Positions 50,701 to 57,477 of a stretch of 64,000 bases of DNA are shown here, one piece after another. The stretch is from Microcaldota archaeon (GTDB lineage Archaea > Micrarchaeota > Micrarchaeia > Micrarchaeales > CABMGC01). Position numbers and translations under genes: made by a program. The notes below the pieces were generated by a model. The model saw nothing but the letters and a program-made list of their open reading frames with translations, was not told the origin of the DNA and searched no databases. The stretch's first letter is position 1, and each line of letters begins with the position of its first letter. The stretch is from NCBI GenBank assembly GCA_028866995.1, contig JAGWHD010000001.1, forward strand, positions 81,030 through 145,029, read 5' to 3'.

Positions 50701-51242
50701 TAGGAACATGGACATCTACGACGAACTCATATCCGATTTCAATAACTATCTCACAATGCATGACAGCGAACGGTTACATATACTGCGTTGCCGGGGAGAC
50801 CACTGGAGGTTCAATGACTAGTTTGACCTATTACGCCCCGATATCCAGTACTGGAGTTGGTACCTGGGCCAGCACCACAGCATATCCATCAAGTGTTGGC
50901 TATCATGGATGTGTGAACTACAACAACTATATTTATTGCGTTGGAGGCGATACCACAGGATCTGCAAGCAATGGTGTAAGCTCCACGTACTACGCACCGA
51001 TATCCGCGACAGGTATAGGCGCTTGGAACGCCGGAATGAGCTATCCGTTCACAGTATGGGGGCATAGGTGCTCCACCTCAAACGGCTATCTGTACTGTGT
51101 TGGTGGCTATGCATCATCCACGCAAGATAGCGCAGCCGTTTATTATGCGCCATTGTCCACTACAGGAATTGGCCCATGGAACTATTCTACTAGTTATCCT
51201 AAGAATGTAGAAACGACATCCTGTTCTCTTACCGCAACTTAA
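47715..51242 (+). CDS. Giant anchored protein with two LamG domains and a Kelch-type propeller
   Basis: Protein of 1175 residues starting MKAQFMSIAVLVIFILML, like the pilin at 44964; an ATG three codons upstream is possible. Residues about 20-350 are unassigned beta-rich sequence. LamG domains span about 362-553 and 628-815, each ending GWWPLNGNANDYSG. From about 870 to the end, six Kelch-like repeats of some 45-50 residues appear, each with YCVGG/YCIGG/YCVAG and YYAPISSTGIG-x-W, predicting a six-bladed propeller. The second LamG (49.6-50.1 kb) and Kelch region use more AT-rich codons than the rest, hinting at module acquisition. It ends 40 bases before the convergent secretion operon. Confidence 0.78.
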   Translation: MKAQFMSIAVLVIFILMLAEVILLITLQVGYDKLQQSNSFTSTSNNYASLITRNANDFGKASLSSALNTLFKYEYNSTMRKGNFISSFSVYMASLMVNGTLPNVIPGSATANTIKSYMGNAMFLTYNSNLAASLGIAVTNINVTQTKPVITQFGPYTLSATYTETVRINNSGTYLTYKVPVNATIPLNNTPDLFYAQQGILRYIRFSNMSNLSSVTGNAYATNGSYSFAYGTLYKLAAGASSCPSTASNSIILFTVNAMKLNKCENNFGGLITYGGANMITETPTVPYLFYNPSSNALNSFQNGQGVLLYGPSLATYNIDNLRSNISNGYYFASPYAPSYSDRVSSVFVNQSSNGMFNFMGYNKQVSSFNSMNSNIIIPHSVGIDSSSQYTISSWVRTTNTIGMIFSAWSGSTGSYQLYLAGTGGKPGSVCVWAGGSGAYCTNTIVNDGSWHNIAAVFQSSYRGVYVDGRLVGASTLGNNISNSGNNQVGAQCSGSGCTLYAPMQIANMQVYNASLNSSQMQNIYQRGIEGLPVSNSIAGWWPLNGNANDYSGYNSSGVATNVIYTGLTNYNRDSALVRTVPGSLSPLPGVGACTSTKACLGYNVSRLYLGSSPLLIGNGQQTAAGFNRQSSYISVGNMPQIGSTTAWTVSFWMDSAVVASNDNPLDANFAPDGNNAGPRFEETAPSTLNAVVGTSPNSYTYNTISSSLLPNTWYHIVLVRNGDNLIGYFDGVQVFNYPNTLWPSGFANLMIGRGFSTSRWFNGSISNVQIYGTALSAGQTNMLYNRGIFGLPLTNTKLVGWWPLNGNANDYSGNGYNGTAYQIAWQKASTLTNSSGTRVPLPSGGLVSGSTTEWQALGLGSSYSVPSIYCIGGYNSIAAKDFNASYGAQLLSNVGTGVWRPVTPYPINVYDHACTSYNNEIYCVTGYNSGFITNTYYAPVSSTGIGAWTAGSAYPLAAEHPTCVAYNGYIYCVGGDTATGIINQIYYAPISSTGIGTWTSTTNSYPISITISQCMTANGYIYCVAGETTGGSMTSLTYYAPISSTGVGTWASTTAYPSSVGYHGCVNYNNYIYCVGGDTTGSASNGVSSTYYAPISATGIGAWNAGMSYPFTVWGHRCSTSNGYLYCVGGYASSTQDSAAVYYAPLSTTGIGPWNYSTSYPKNVETTSCSLTAT

Positions 51243-51282
51243 CTATGGCTCATACGGTAGATAATGATTGTCAATGCATGTT

Positions 51283-52275
51283 TCATATTCCGCCGATGCT
51301 TGTGAAGAAGCCTGCCATCGTGCTCGAGACGATGTAGTATACCCCGAATCCCACGAGAACGAATATGGGCAGGTACTTGATCCCGTTCTGGAGCACCCCT
51401 GTTGATATCGCTGCGACTATGAATGCTCCGAATCCGGTTATTATCAGTATCGCGGCCAAGGCGAAGTAGCCGTACGCCTGCGCGGTTATCTGCGGCTTGC
51501 TGAAGTGGATGAAGGAGACGCCAACGCTGGGCACGCTTCCTAATGCACCTATCGATATCTTGCTCCATACCTGTGTCGTGATCGTGATCATCTCGTTCGT
51601 TATCCCGTATAGCGCGGGAGCTCCTATCAGCGCGGCAAATGCTATGAATATCGTGTACATGAATAATTGGCCGGACACCTCCTTCTGGATTATCTGCTGG
51701 TTCCTCAGGTCCCTTGATATCTGGTTCAGAAGGTCCATCATGCCCCCTCCGTACTGCACTGTCTCGTTTATCATGCGCATGCTCCTTCTCAAGGTGTTTG
51801 ACCTGTACCTGTTCGCGAAGTCGGTCAGCGCGTTCTGCATCGTCTCCCCTGAATAGAGCTGCTTCGAGAGTAGTTCCAAATCGTCGTTGAAGAACTTGAA
51901 TTCCGGCCTTCCGGAGGCTGTCAACGCCTTCGATATAGACATTCCTCCCCTTACCTCAGCTGCTGTGAGCTGCAGGTAGTCCGGCAGTATCGATTCCATG
52001 AAGTCCTTCCTCTGCTCTATCCTGAACTCGAGCAGCGCATATATTATGAACTCGAATACGAGGCTCGCGGCGATGCCGCCGATGATTGCCAGGAACGGGT
52101 TCAGCTTGAAGGCTATAGCGGTATAGAACGATACGAGTATCAGCACCGCGATCCAACTGACTATGCCGAAGGTGATGAACGTGTTGACAGTTGTCTTGAT
52201 GCCTGCGAGGTCGAGCTCGCTGGAGAGATACCTCACCAGCTGCCTCCCTATAAGCCTCTCGAAGACTATTGCCAT
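51283..52275 (-). CDS. Type II/IV secretion F-domain platform protein (TadC/ArlJ-like)
   Basis: Inner-membrane platform protein of 330 residues for a type IV-like pilus. It has one T2SSF domain with helical cytoplasmic segment RPEFKFFNDDLELLSKQLYSGETMQNALTDF-like content and membrane helices before and after (IVSWIAVLILVSFYTAIAF, LFMYTIFIAFAALIGAPALYG and others). The repeated pattern G-x-x-x-x-A-L-x-x-F/A is typical of the domain. It is the last gene of the minus-strand operon and follows the TadB-like gene by 4 bases. Platform proteins of this kind work in pairs with a hexameric ATPase, encoded three genes upstream. Confidence 0.82.
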   Translation of the reverse strand: MAIVFERLIGRQLVRYLSSELDLAGIKTTVNTFITFGIVSWIAVLILVSFYTAIAFKLNPFLAIIGGIAASLVFEFIIYALLEFRIEQRKDFMESILPDYLQLTAAEVRGGMSISKALTASGRPEFKFFNDDLELLSKQLYSGETMQNALTDFANRYRSNTLRRSMRMINETVQYGGGMMDLLNQISRDLRNQQIIQKEVSGQLFMYTIFIAFAALIGAPALYGITNEMITITTQVWSKISIGALGSVPSVGVSFIHFSKPQITAQAYGYFALAAILIITGFGAFIVAAISTGVLQNGIKYLPIFVLVGFGVYYIVSSTMAGFFTSIGGI

Positions 52276-52279
52276 ATCA

Positions 52280-53419
52280 TCACGTCACGAATATCGGCCT
52301 TGATGCCTTTATCAGGTTCAGGAATATGAACTGCAGGAAGAATATCCCCACTAGCACGAAGATGAGTGTGGTGTTGTTTATTGTGAATATGGCTATGAAT
52401 GTCGTGAGGATGGATGCGACTGCGATGCCCATGCTAGGGAATATGACTCCGAAAAGCATGTAGAACATTGCCAATGCGTTGAGCCTCTGCCCGTACCTCC
52501 TCAGCTCTATCGTGCGCTCCTGGCTTGCCTCGTTTATCTCCTCCTGCAGCGTGCTTACTATGTCGACTCCCGCCTTTATGGACATGCTGGCCTGCAGCAT
52601 GAGCCTCTTGAAGGTCTTGGAGCCTGATCGCTGGCTTACGGTGTCGATGGCTTCCTCTATGGGCATGCCCAGCTGCGCGTACTCGATGACCTTCGCAAAC
52701 TCCGCCGATGCTGCCCCGTATCCCTGGCTTACCGTCGCTATGGCGTTGTAAAGCGGAAGGCCTGACCTCATGCTAATTATCATGTCCCTTGCAGCGTACA
52801 GCACGTCCCTCTCTATGTCCTTGCCCTTGTTGGCCGTCTGCATCTTGGTGTAGTTAAGCAACGTGTTGAACACAGGCGTGAATATGACTGCTCCGAGCAC
52901 GGGCCCGACTATTATCAACGGCGTGAGCCCCTTGGCAAGGTATATGACAAGCGTGAGGAGGATCCCCATCGCTATGCATGTAAGGACTGCGAATATGAAC
53001 ATCCTTCTAGCGAAAGCGAGAGGTGTGGCCTTTATCCCCTGGTCCTTGAGCATTATCTCGAAGTTCTTCTGCTTTGATATGACCTTTGTGAGATAGTTGT
53101 CAAGGCCGCTGAGCTGGTTCGTTGCCTTGTGCTGGGCAGACTGAGGACTTCCTGAATAGTCTATGTGAGGGACCTGCTTCTGCTGCGGGACCTGCTGTTG
53201 CTGCTTCTGCGAGGGCTTGGTGCCGAACGGGAGCTTGAAGCCAGGATGCTGCGGCTTCTGCTGCGCCTGGCTGGGCTGCTGAGTTGGCTGTTGCTGCTGA
53301 GCGGCCTTCTGCCCGCGTTTCCCATATATGGGCCTTGAAGGTATCTTGAAAAAGAGGAATTTCTTTGGCTTTGTGAACCCGATTATTTCTTTGTCCATTA
53401 TGTCCTTGTCGTCAGCCAT
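52280..53419 (-). CDS. Type II/IV secretion F-domain platform protein (TadB-like) with Gln/Pro-rich N terminus
   Basis: Platform protein of 379 residues. Residues 1-90 are cytoplasmic and very rich in Gln and Pro. Two membrane helices follow (MFIFAVLTCIAMGILLTLVI and LTPLIIVGPVLGAVIF). The T2SSF core then has AARDMIISMRSGLPLYNAIATVSQGYG and AQLGMPIEEAIDTVSQRSG, and two more helices close the protein. It lies between the 202-residue charged protein and the TadC-like gene with gaps of 6 and 4 bases. With TadC it forms the pilus assembly platform. Confidence 0.82.
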   Translation of the reverse strand: MADDKDIMDKEIIGFTKPKKFLFFKIPSRPIYGKRGQKAAQQQQPTQQPSQAQQKPQHPGFKLPFGTKPSQKQQQQVPQQKQVPHIDYSGSPQSAQHKATNQLSGLDNYLTKVISKQKNFEIMLKDQGIKATPLAFARRMFIFAVLTCIAMGILLTLVIYLAKGLTPLIIVGPVLGAVIFTPVFNTLLNYTKMQTANKGKDIERDVLYAARDMIISMRSGLPLYNAIATVSQGYGAASAEFAKVIEYAQLGMPIEEAIDTVSQRSGSKTFKRLMLQASMSIKAGVDIVSTLQEEINEASQERTIELRRYGQRLNALAMFYMLFGVIFPSMGIAVASILTTFIAIFTINNTTLIFVLVGIFFLQFIFLNLIKASRPIFVT

Positions 53420-53425
53420 TGAACA

Positions 53426-54034
53426 TCAACTGCTCGCCTTCAGCATCTGCATAACCTCTATCAACCTTTTGTTTCTTATATCCGTAAGGTTTCTCTGGAA
53501 CTCGTCCTTCGGCTCCTCCTTTACGACGCTCCTTGAGAGCGCGTCGAGCTCCTGCCGTATTATGCCGATCTCGTCCTTGGTGAAGGAGTTGCTGCCCATG
53601 CCCATGCCTATCTTCTCCAGCTCGCTCACCTGGTCCTGCAGCGAGAGGCTGACCATGATGCTCTTCTGCGCCTGCTGCGGGCTCTTTGGCATCTTGACCT
53701 GCGAGACGCCCTTGCCCAGCCCTGAGAGCGCTCCCTTGAGCTCGCTTGCCGCCATGTTCAGGTCCTTCTTGGCGTTCGCTGTCAGAGCCTCCGTCGGGAA
53801 GGCGATGTGCGGCATGCCCAAGCCCCTGTGCCTCTTCTCCTCATGCTCAGGCTCCTCCTGCGCGACTCCTGTAGTCAGCTCGTCCAGCTTCCTGAGCAGC
53901 CTGCCTATCTCATCGGCCGTGTACTGCCTGGGCATCTTTGTCTTGGATACCGCCTGGTCCATGTCCAGCTCTATCATGGCCCCTTGCGCCGCACCCATGC
54001 CCTCGATCATCCTGACGGCCTCGTCGTAGTCCAT
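53426..54034 (-). CDS. Charged helical protein with internal duplication, pilus operon
   Basis: Protein of 202 residues without membrane helices, recognised by no family I know. It contains an internal repeat: YTADEIGRLLRKLDELTTGV then EEP, near residues 39-62, returns as FTKDEIGIIRQELDALSRSV then EEP near 150-175. Each is a predicted helix-turn-helix pair with acidic ends. The middle is Met/Ser-rich. The ATG overlaps the ATPase stop by one base (TGATG), so the product is made with the ATPase. It could be a cytosolic regulator or adaptor, comparable in position to the accessory proteins of archaellum clusters, but this is only inferred. Confidence 0.65.
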   Translation of the reverse strand: MDYDEAVRMIEGMGAAQGAMIELDMDQAVSKTKMPRQYTADEIGRLLRKLDELTTGVAQEEPEHEEKRHRGLGMPHIAFPTEALTANAKKDLNMAASELKGALSGLGKGVSQVKMPKSPQQAQKSIMVSLSLQDQVSELEKIGMGMGSNSFTKDEIGIIRQELDALSRSVVKEEPKDEFQRNLTDIRNKRLIEVMQMLKASS

Positions 54035-55545
54035 CAGCCCACCTTGAAGACATCCCTTGAGTATGGAAGGCCCTTCCTTGCGATGTCCAACACGTAGTTA
54101 GGGTCCTTGTAGTAGTTTGCGACGACGGTGCCTGCGGAATCGACGTCGAACACGTTGTTCTTAGTCATCCAGCTGAGTATCTCTACCTTCTCCTTTATGT
54201 TCTCGTCTATCTCCTGCTTGGTGTATCCGCCATACAGCGTCAGCAGCTCCGCAAGCCTGGACATCCCAGACACCTGGACGAACGAGTCCGCGCGCATGTT
54301 CCACCTGTATATGACGCTGGCGTCGCCGCTCCTCTGTATCTCACCGAACTCGAAGACCCTCCTTATTCCCAGGCGCCTGTGCCTGAAAAGGGATATTATG
54401 CCGCCTATCGAGTTCATCATTATCTTTGGTATGTCCATCGGCGGGTTGACCATCCTTATTATCGTATCCTGCGCGTTGTCCGCGTGTATGGTGCCGTACA
54501 CTGCGTGCCCGGTATGGATCGCCTCGAACAGCGTCTCGGCGTCCGGCTTGGTCCTGATCTCCCCGACGAGCATTATGTCAGGCCTCTGCCTGAGGGCGTT
54601 GATCATCAGGTGGTAGAGAGTTATCTCTCCCTTGCCCTCGGGATTAGGCTGCCTCGTGAGCATCGGCACCCACTGCAGGAACTCCGGCAGCGTCAGTTCC
54701 CTAGTCTCTTCCACGGATATGACTCGCCTTGCCGCAGGCATGAAGATCGATATCGCGTTGAGGAACGAGGTCTTTCCGCTGGCAGTCCCTCCAGATATCA
54801 GCATGCTGATCTCGTTCTGTATGCAGAGCCATATCATGGATGCGAGCTCCGGAGATACAGTCTTGTTGGCTATGAGCGCAGGTATGGTCCACGGGTTCTT
54901 CGAGAATTTTCTTATGGTTATCGTGTTGCCGTGCTGCGAGACCGGGAACAGCGTGGCGTTGACTCTTGAGCCGTCCGTCAGCTCGGCGTCCATGAGCGGC
55001 GTCAGGTTGCTTATCTGCCTTCCTACCCTCCTCCCTATCTGCTCGGCGTCGTTGTAGATGGTATCCTCGTCGAAGAACTTGAGGTTGGTCTTGCACCACC
55101 CGTACAGCTTGTGGAAGACCCAGATGTAGTCCCTTGAGCCATTGACCGCGATCTCTTCCAGGTTGTCGTCCGCAAGCAAGACTTCAAGGTCCCCAAGACC
55201 AAGTATCACGTTGGTGATGTATGCTATGAGAACCCGCTTGACGTCCTCCTTTGTCCCTGGAAGGTACTTGTCTATTATTATGTTCGATGCGCTGAGGTAC
55301 TTCTTGTTGACCTCGGCGATGTATGCTGGGTCGTTGATCCTTGAGGGGTCTATCGGCACCAGCGTCAGCAGCTCGTGCCTTAGCGACAGCAGCAGTATCT
55401 TGGTCGCGTCCCCCAGCCCTGGCACTGTAACGTCATATCTCGGTATGAACCCCCCGGCCTCGTACACCTTGACCTCTGCGACTATGCCGTGGGCGTCGAG
55501 CTTGTAGGTCGCGTAGGTCTTTGGTTGCGTCTCTGCCTCCATCAA
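54034..55545 (-). CDS. Type II/IV secretion system ATPase (PilB/TadA/ArlI-like)
   Basis: Hexameric motor of 503 residues that powers pilus assembly or secretion. Walker A ISGGTASGKTSFLNA lies near 255. The Asp box follows, and Walker B is in RPDIMLVGEIRTKPDAETLF near 315. The His box is AVYGTIHADNAQDTIIRM. The N-terminal 200 residues form the regulatory domain (RIGRQISNLTPLMDAELTDGSRVN). The size and the GGTASGKT form match archaeal TadA/ArlI-type motors. It starts 3 bases after the coiled-coil gene. No prepilin peptidase is in the window. Confidence 0.93.
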   Translation of the reverse strand: MMEAETQPKTYATYKLDAHGIVAEVKVYEAGGFIPRYDVTVPGLGDATKILLLSLRHELLTLVPIDPSRINDPAYIAEVNKKYLSASNIIIDKYLPGTKEDVKRVLIAYITNVILGLGDLEVLLADDNLEEIAVNGSRDYIWVFHKLYGWCKTNLKFFDEDTIYNDAEQIGRRVGRQISNLTPLMDAELTDGSRVNATLFPVSQHGNTITIRKFSKNPWTIPALIANKTVSPELASMIWLCIQNEISMLISGGTASGKTSFLNAISIFMPAARRVISVEETRELTLPEFLQWVPMLTRQPNPEGKGEITLYHLMINALRQRPDIMLVGEIRTKPDAETLFEAIHTGHAVYGTIHADNAQDTIIRMVNPPMDIPKIMMNSIGGIISLFRHRRLGIRRVFEFGEIQRSGDASVIYRWNMRADSFVQVSGMSRLAELLTLYGGYTKQEIDENIKEKVEILSWMTKNNVFDVDSAGTVVANYYKDPNYVLDIARKGLPYSRDVFKVG

Positions 55546-55548
55546 GCA

Positions 55549-56748
55549 TCACTTTCCTATGTCCTTTGCCTCGCCGCTGGCCTTGTCGGCGGCGCCCTTG
55601 AGCTCGTTGGTGCTGCCCGCGAGGTCCTTGGTCTTCTTCTCGAGGATGTCCAGCTTCTGGCTCTTGTCCATTAGCCTTGGCCCTGAGAGCGCGTCGAGCG
55701 CCTTGAGCTCGTTCGATATCTGCGCCAGGTTCTTGGTTATCGACTCCTTGTCCTTGGCTATCTCGTCCATCTCCTTCCTTATGCCGTTTATCTTGTCGTT
55801 GACCTCGGCAGCTGCGCCGAACTGCTTCTTTATGTCGGCCATCTTGGCCTTGAATGCCGCAAGACTGCTGTCCGCGGTGTCTGTGTACCTGCCTATCTCC
55901 TCCTTGCCCTTCGAGGCGTCGTCCAGCATGCGCGCAGTCTCACGGTTTATCCTCTCTATGGATTTCTTGGCATTGAGCCTGTAGCTCTTCGCGAGCCTCT
56001 CATACTCCTCCACCTGCCTCTCCTCTACCCTGACTATCTCGCCCAGTTGCCTGGTCTCCTCGGTTATGCTGCTCCTCAGCCCTATGACATAATCGCGGTG
56101 CCTGCCTATTATCTGCCTTATCTCCTCGTTAGCGTCGCCGAGCGACTTCGAGTATGCTGACACCTTCGCCTTTATGTCCTCTATTATCCTCCTCGCGTTG
56201 TTCGTGTCAAGGGAGAAGGTCTCGAGCCTGGTGGCGTGCTGCTGCATAGTCTGTATCTCCTTCTGCAGCTCCGCCTGCATCATGTCCGCCTCCTTCTTCT
56301 TCGTCTTCATCTTCACGTATGAATTGTCTATCGCGTTCTCCACGCTGTTGAGGCTGTCGAGCATCCCCTTGAGGTCCTTGTACTTCTCCTTGAAGAGCTT
56401 CTCTATCGAGTCGATGGACTTGCTCATCGCATCCATCTGCAGCGATACCTGGTTCACTATAGCCATCTGCGACTGCACCTCGGTGCTTATGTCAGACTTC
56501 TTCGCATCGGTCGTCTGCTTCAGTGTGTCGAACTGCTCGCTGGTTATCGTAAGAGGAGAAAGATACATCTTGCCAGCCTTGTAGGATATCTTCAGCGCGT
56601 TAGCCCTTTCGAGTATGTTGGCCCATTCTATGATTGTAGGCTCCCCGACCCCCAGCGCAGCGGACAACGAAGTGACGTTCGTCTCCCCATGCTCGCGCAG
56701 GAACGCGACTAGAGCGTCTATGCTTGTCTTGATTTCCTGGTCAGCCAT
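55549..56748 (-). CDS. Winged-helix plus long coiled-coil protein, first gene of pilus operon
   Basis: Protein of 399 residues. Residues about 8-70 resemble a winged helix (LREHGETNVTSLSAALGVGE, then PTIIEWANILERANAL and a beta wing ending MYLSPLTI). Residues 80-380 are almost entirely charged helix with heptad-like spacing, predicting a long dimeric coiled coil. No membrane helix. It lies just upstream of the secretion ATPase with a 3-base gap, so it may link the motor to DNA, cytoskeleton or pole. It is not recognised as a known family, although similar wHTH-coiled-coil proteins occur beside archaeal secretion genes. Its promoter region contains TTTAACTAG-like AT boxes at about 56780-56800. 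Confidence 0.68.
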   Translation of the reverse strand: MADQEIKTSIDALVAFLREHGETNVTSLSAALGVGEPTIIEWANILERANALKISYKAGKMYLSPLTITSEQFDTLKQTTDAKKSDISTEVQSQMAIVNQVSLQMDAMSKSIDSIEKLFKEKYKDLKGMLDSLNSVENAIDNSYVKMKTKKKEADMMQAELQKEIQTMQQHATRLETFSLDTNNARRIIEDIKAKVSAYSKSLGDANEEIRQIIGRHRDYVIGLRSSITEETRQLGEIVRVEERQVEEYERLAKSYRLNAKKSIERINRETARMLDDASKGKEEIGRYTDTADSSLAAFKAKMADIKKQFGAAAEVNDKINGIRKEMDEIAKDKESITKNLAQISNELKALDALSGPRLMDKSQKLDILEKKTKDLAGSTNELKGAADKASGEAKDIGK

Positions 56749-57050
56749 GGGCCCACAACCATAAACATAGACAACTTTAAGTTTAATAATTTAACTAGGA
56801 ATTGCGATGCCGTCTCTTTCTGCGCCGTTTTTCCAGACGACAAGCCGTTGAGATATAGACGTAGTGGCATACGACAGTTGCTTTCCAGCCTTGCGTGAGG
56901 CGCGAATGGCGCATCAGGAGCATTGCGGGCAGCGTCCTGTAGCGGCGAACGGCATGAACATGCAGGCATGGAACGCGTGCCAGATTCCGCTCGCGCATCG
57001 TGCCGCTCCCAACGAAAGGTATTTAAATCACCTATTCAACATACTTTCTG
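56749..57050. other. Intergenic stretch without recognised gene
   Basis: About 300 bases between divergent pilus and VirB-like loci. AT-rich promoter boxes lie at both ends (56775-56800 for the minus operon, 57018-57030 for the plus gene). The GC-rich middle (56810-57010) is open in several frames but has no start-plus-motif that I trust. A non-coding RNA is possible but not shown. Confidence 0.4.
57018..57030 (+). promoter_or_regulatory. TATA box of VirB2-like pilin gene
   Basis: GGTATTTAAATCA centred about 26 bases before the GTG at 57051; strong archaeal consensus. Confidence 0.55.
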
Positions 57051-57428
57051 GTGTTCAATGTGGACATGATAGCATTAAGGAAGTACATGAATTACATATT
57101 CCTGCTGGTCACAGCCGGAAGCATGTTTGCAGGATTGGCCTCGGCAGCTGCGTCTACAAGCATAAGCCAGCAGCTCTGCGGCATAGTAGATACTATTAGA
57201 AGCATCATAGGGATCCTTGCGCTGCTGCTCTTCATAGCAGGGGGCGCCCTCTATGCAGTGGCCCACGTGATGCCTGCTGCAGGAAACCTGAAGGGAAACC
57301 TGCAGGGATGGTCCGTAGGCATGATAGTCGGAGGAGTTGTAGGGCTCATAATAGTGCTCACTGCACCTTGGGTCCTCAGCAGCATAATAGGCTTCGCAGG
57401 AGGAAAGGTCTCGGTCCCGAAGTGCTGA
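57051..57428 (+). CDS. VirB2/TrbC-like small pilin
   Basis: Protein of 125 residues. A signal peptide (KYMNYIFLLVTAGSMFAGLASA, ending near residue 33) is followed by a short loop with Cys. Two membrane helices (IIGILALLLFIAGGALYAVAHV and VGMIVGGVVGLIIVLTAPWVL) are joined by the small polar loop MPAAGNLKGNLQG. This is the layout of VirB2/TrbC conjugative pilins and of the pilin-like subunits of archaeal Ced/Ted DNA-transfer systems. Starts: GTG 57051, or ATG 57066 or 57087. It has its own strong promoter and a terminator, as expected for an abundant subunit. Three larger proteins downstream carry a related two-helix segment. Confidence 0.62.
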   Translation: MFNVDMIALRKYMNYIFLLVTAGSMFAGLASAAASTSISQQLCGIVDTIRSIIGILALLLFIAGGALYAVAHVMPAAGNLKGNLQGWSVGMIVGGVVGLIIVLTAPWVLSSIIGFAGGKVSVPKC

Positions 57429-57439
57429 TGCGCTTCGGA

Positions 57440-57463
57440 GGCCTCTAGGCCCCAATGTTTTTT
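57440..57463 (+). terminator. Terminator after the VirB2-like gene
   Basis: A short hairpin (GGCC TCTA GGCC, 57440-57451) followed by CCCAATG-type spacer and six Ts at 57458-57463. Confidence 0.45.
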
Positions 57464-57477
57464 AGCCCAGGGAGAGT

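Noticed and set aside
50320..51240. A tandem DNA repeat array
   Set aside because: The periodicity comes from protein-level Kelch repeats; DNA copies differ too much to be called a tandem repeat.
51283..56748. An archaellum (ArlIJ) operon
   Set aside because: There are two F-domain platform proteins and no archaellin or ArlF/G/H; the set resembles a Tad-like or type IV pilus instead.
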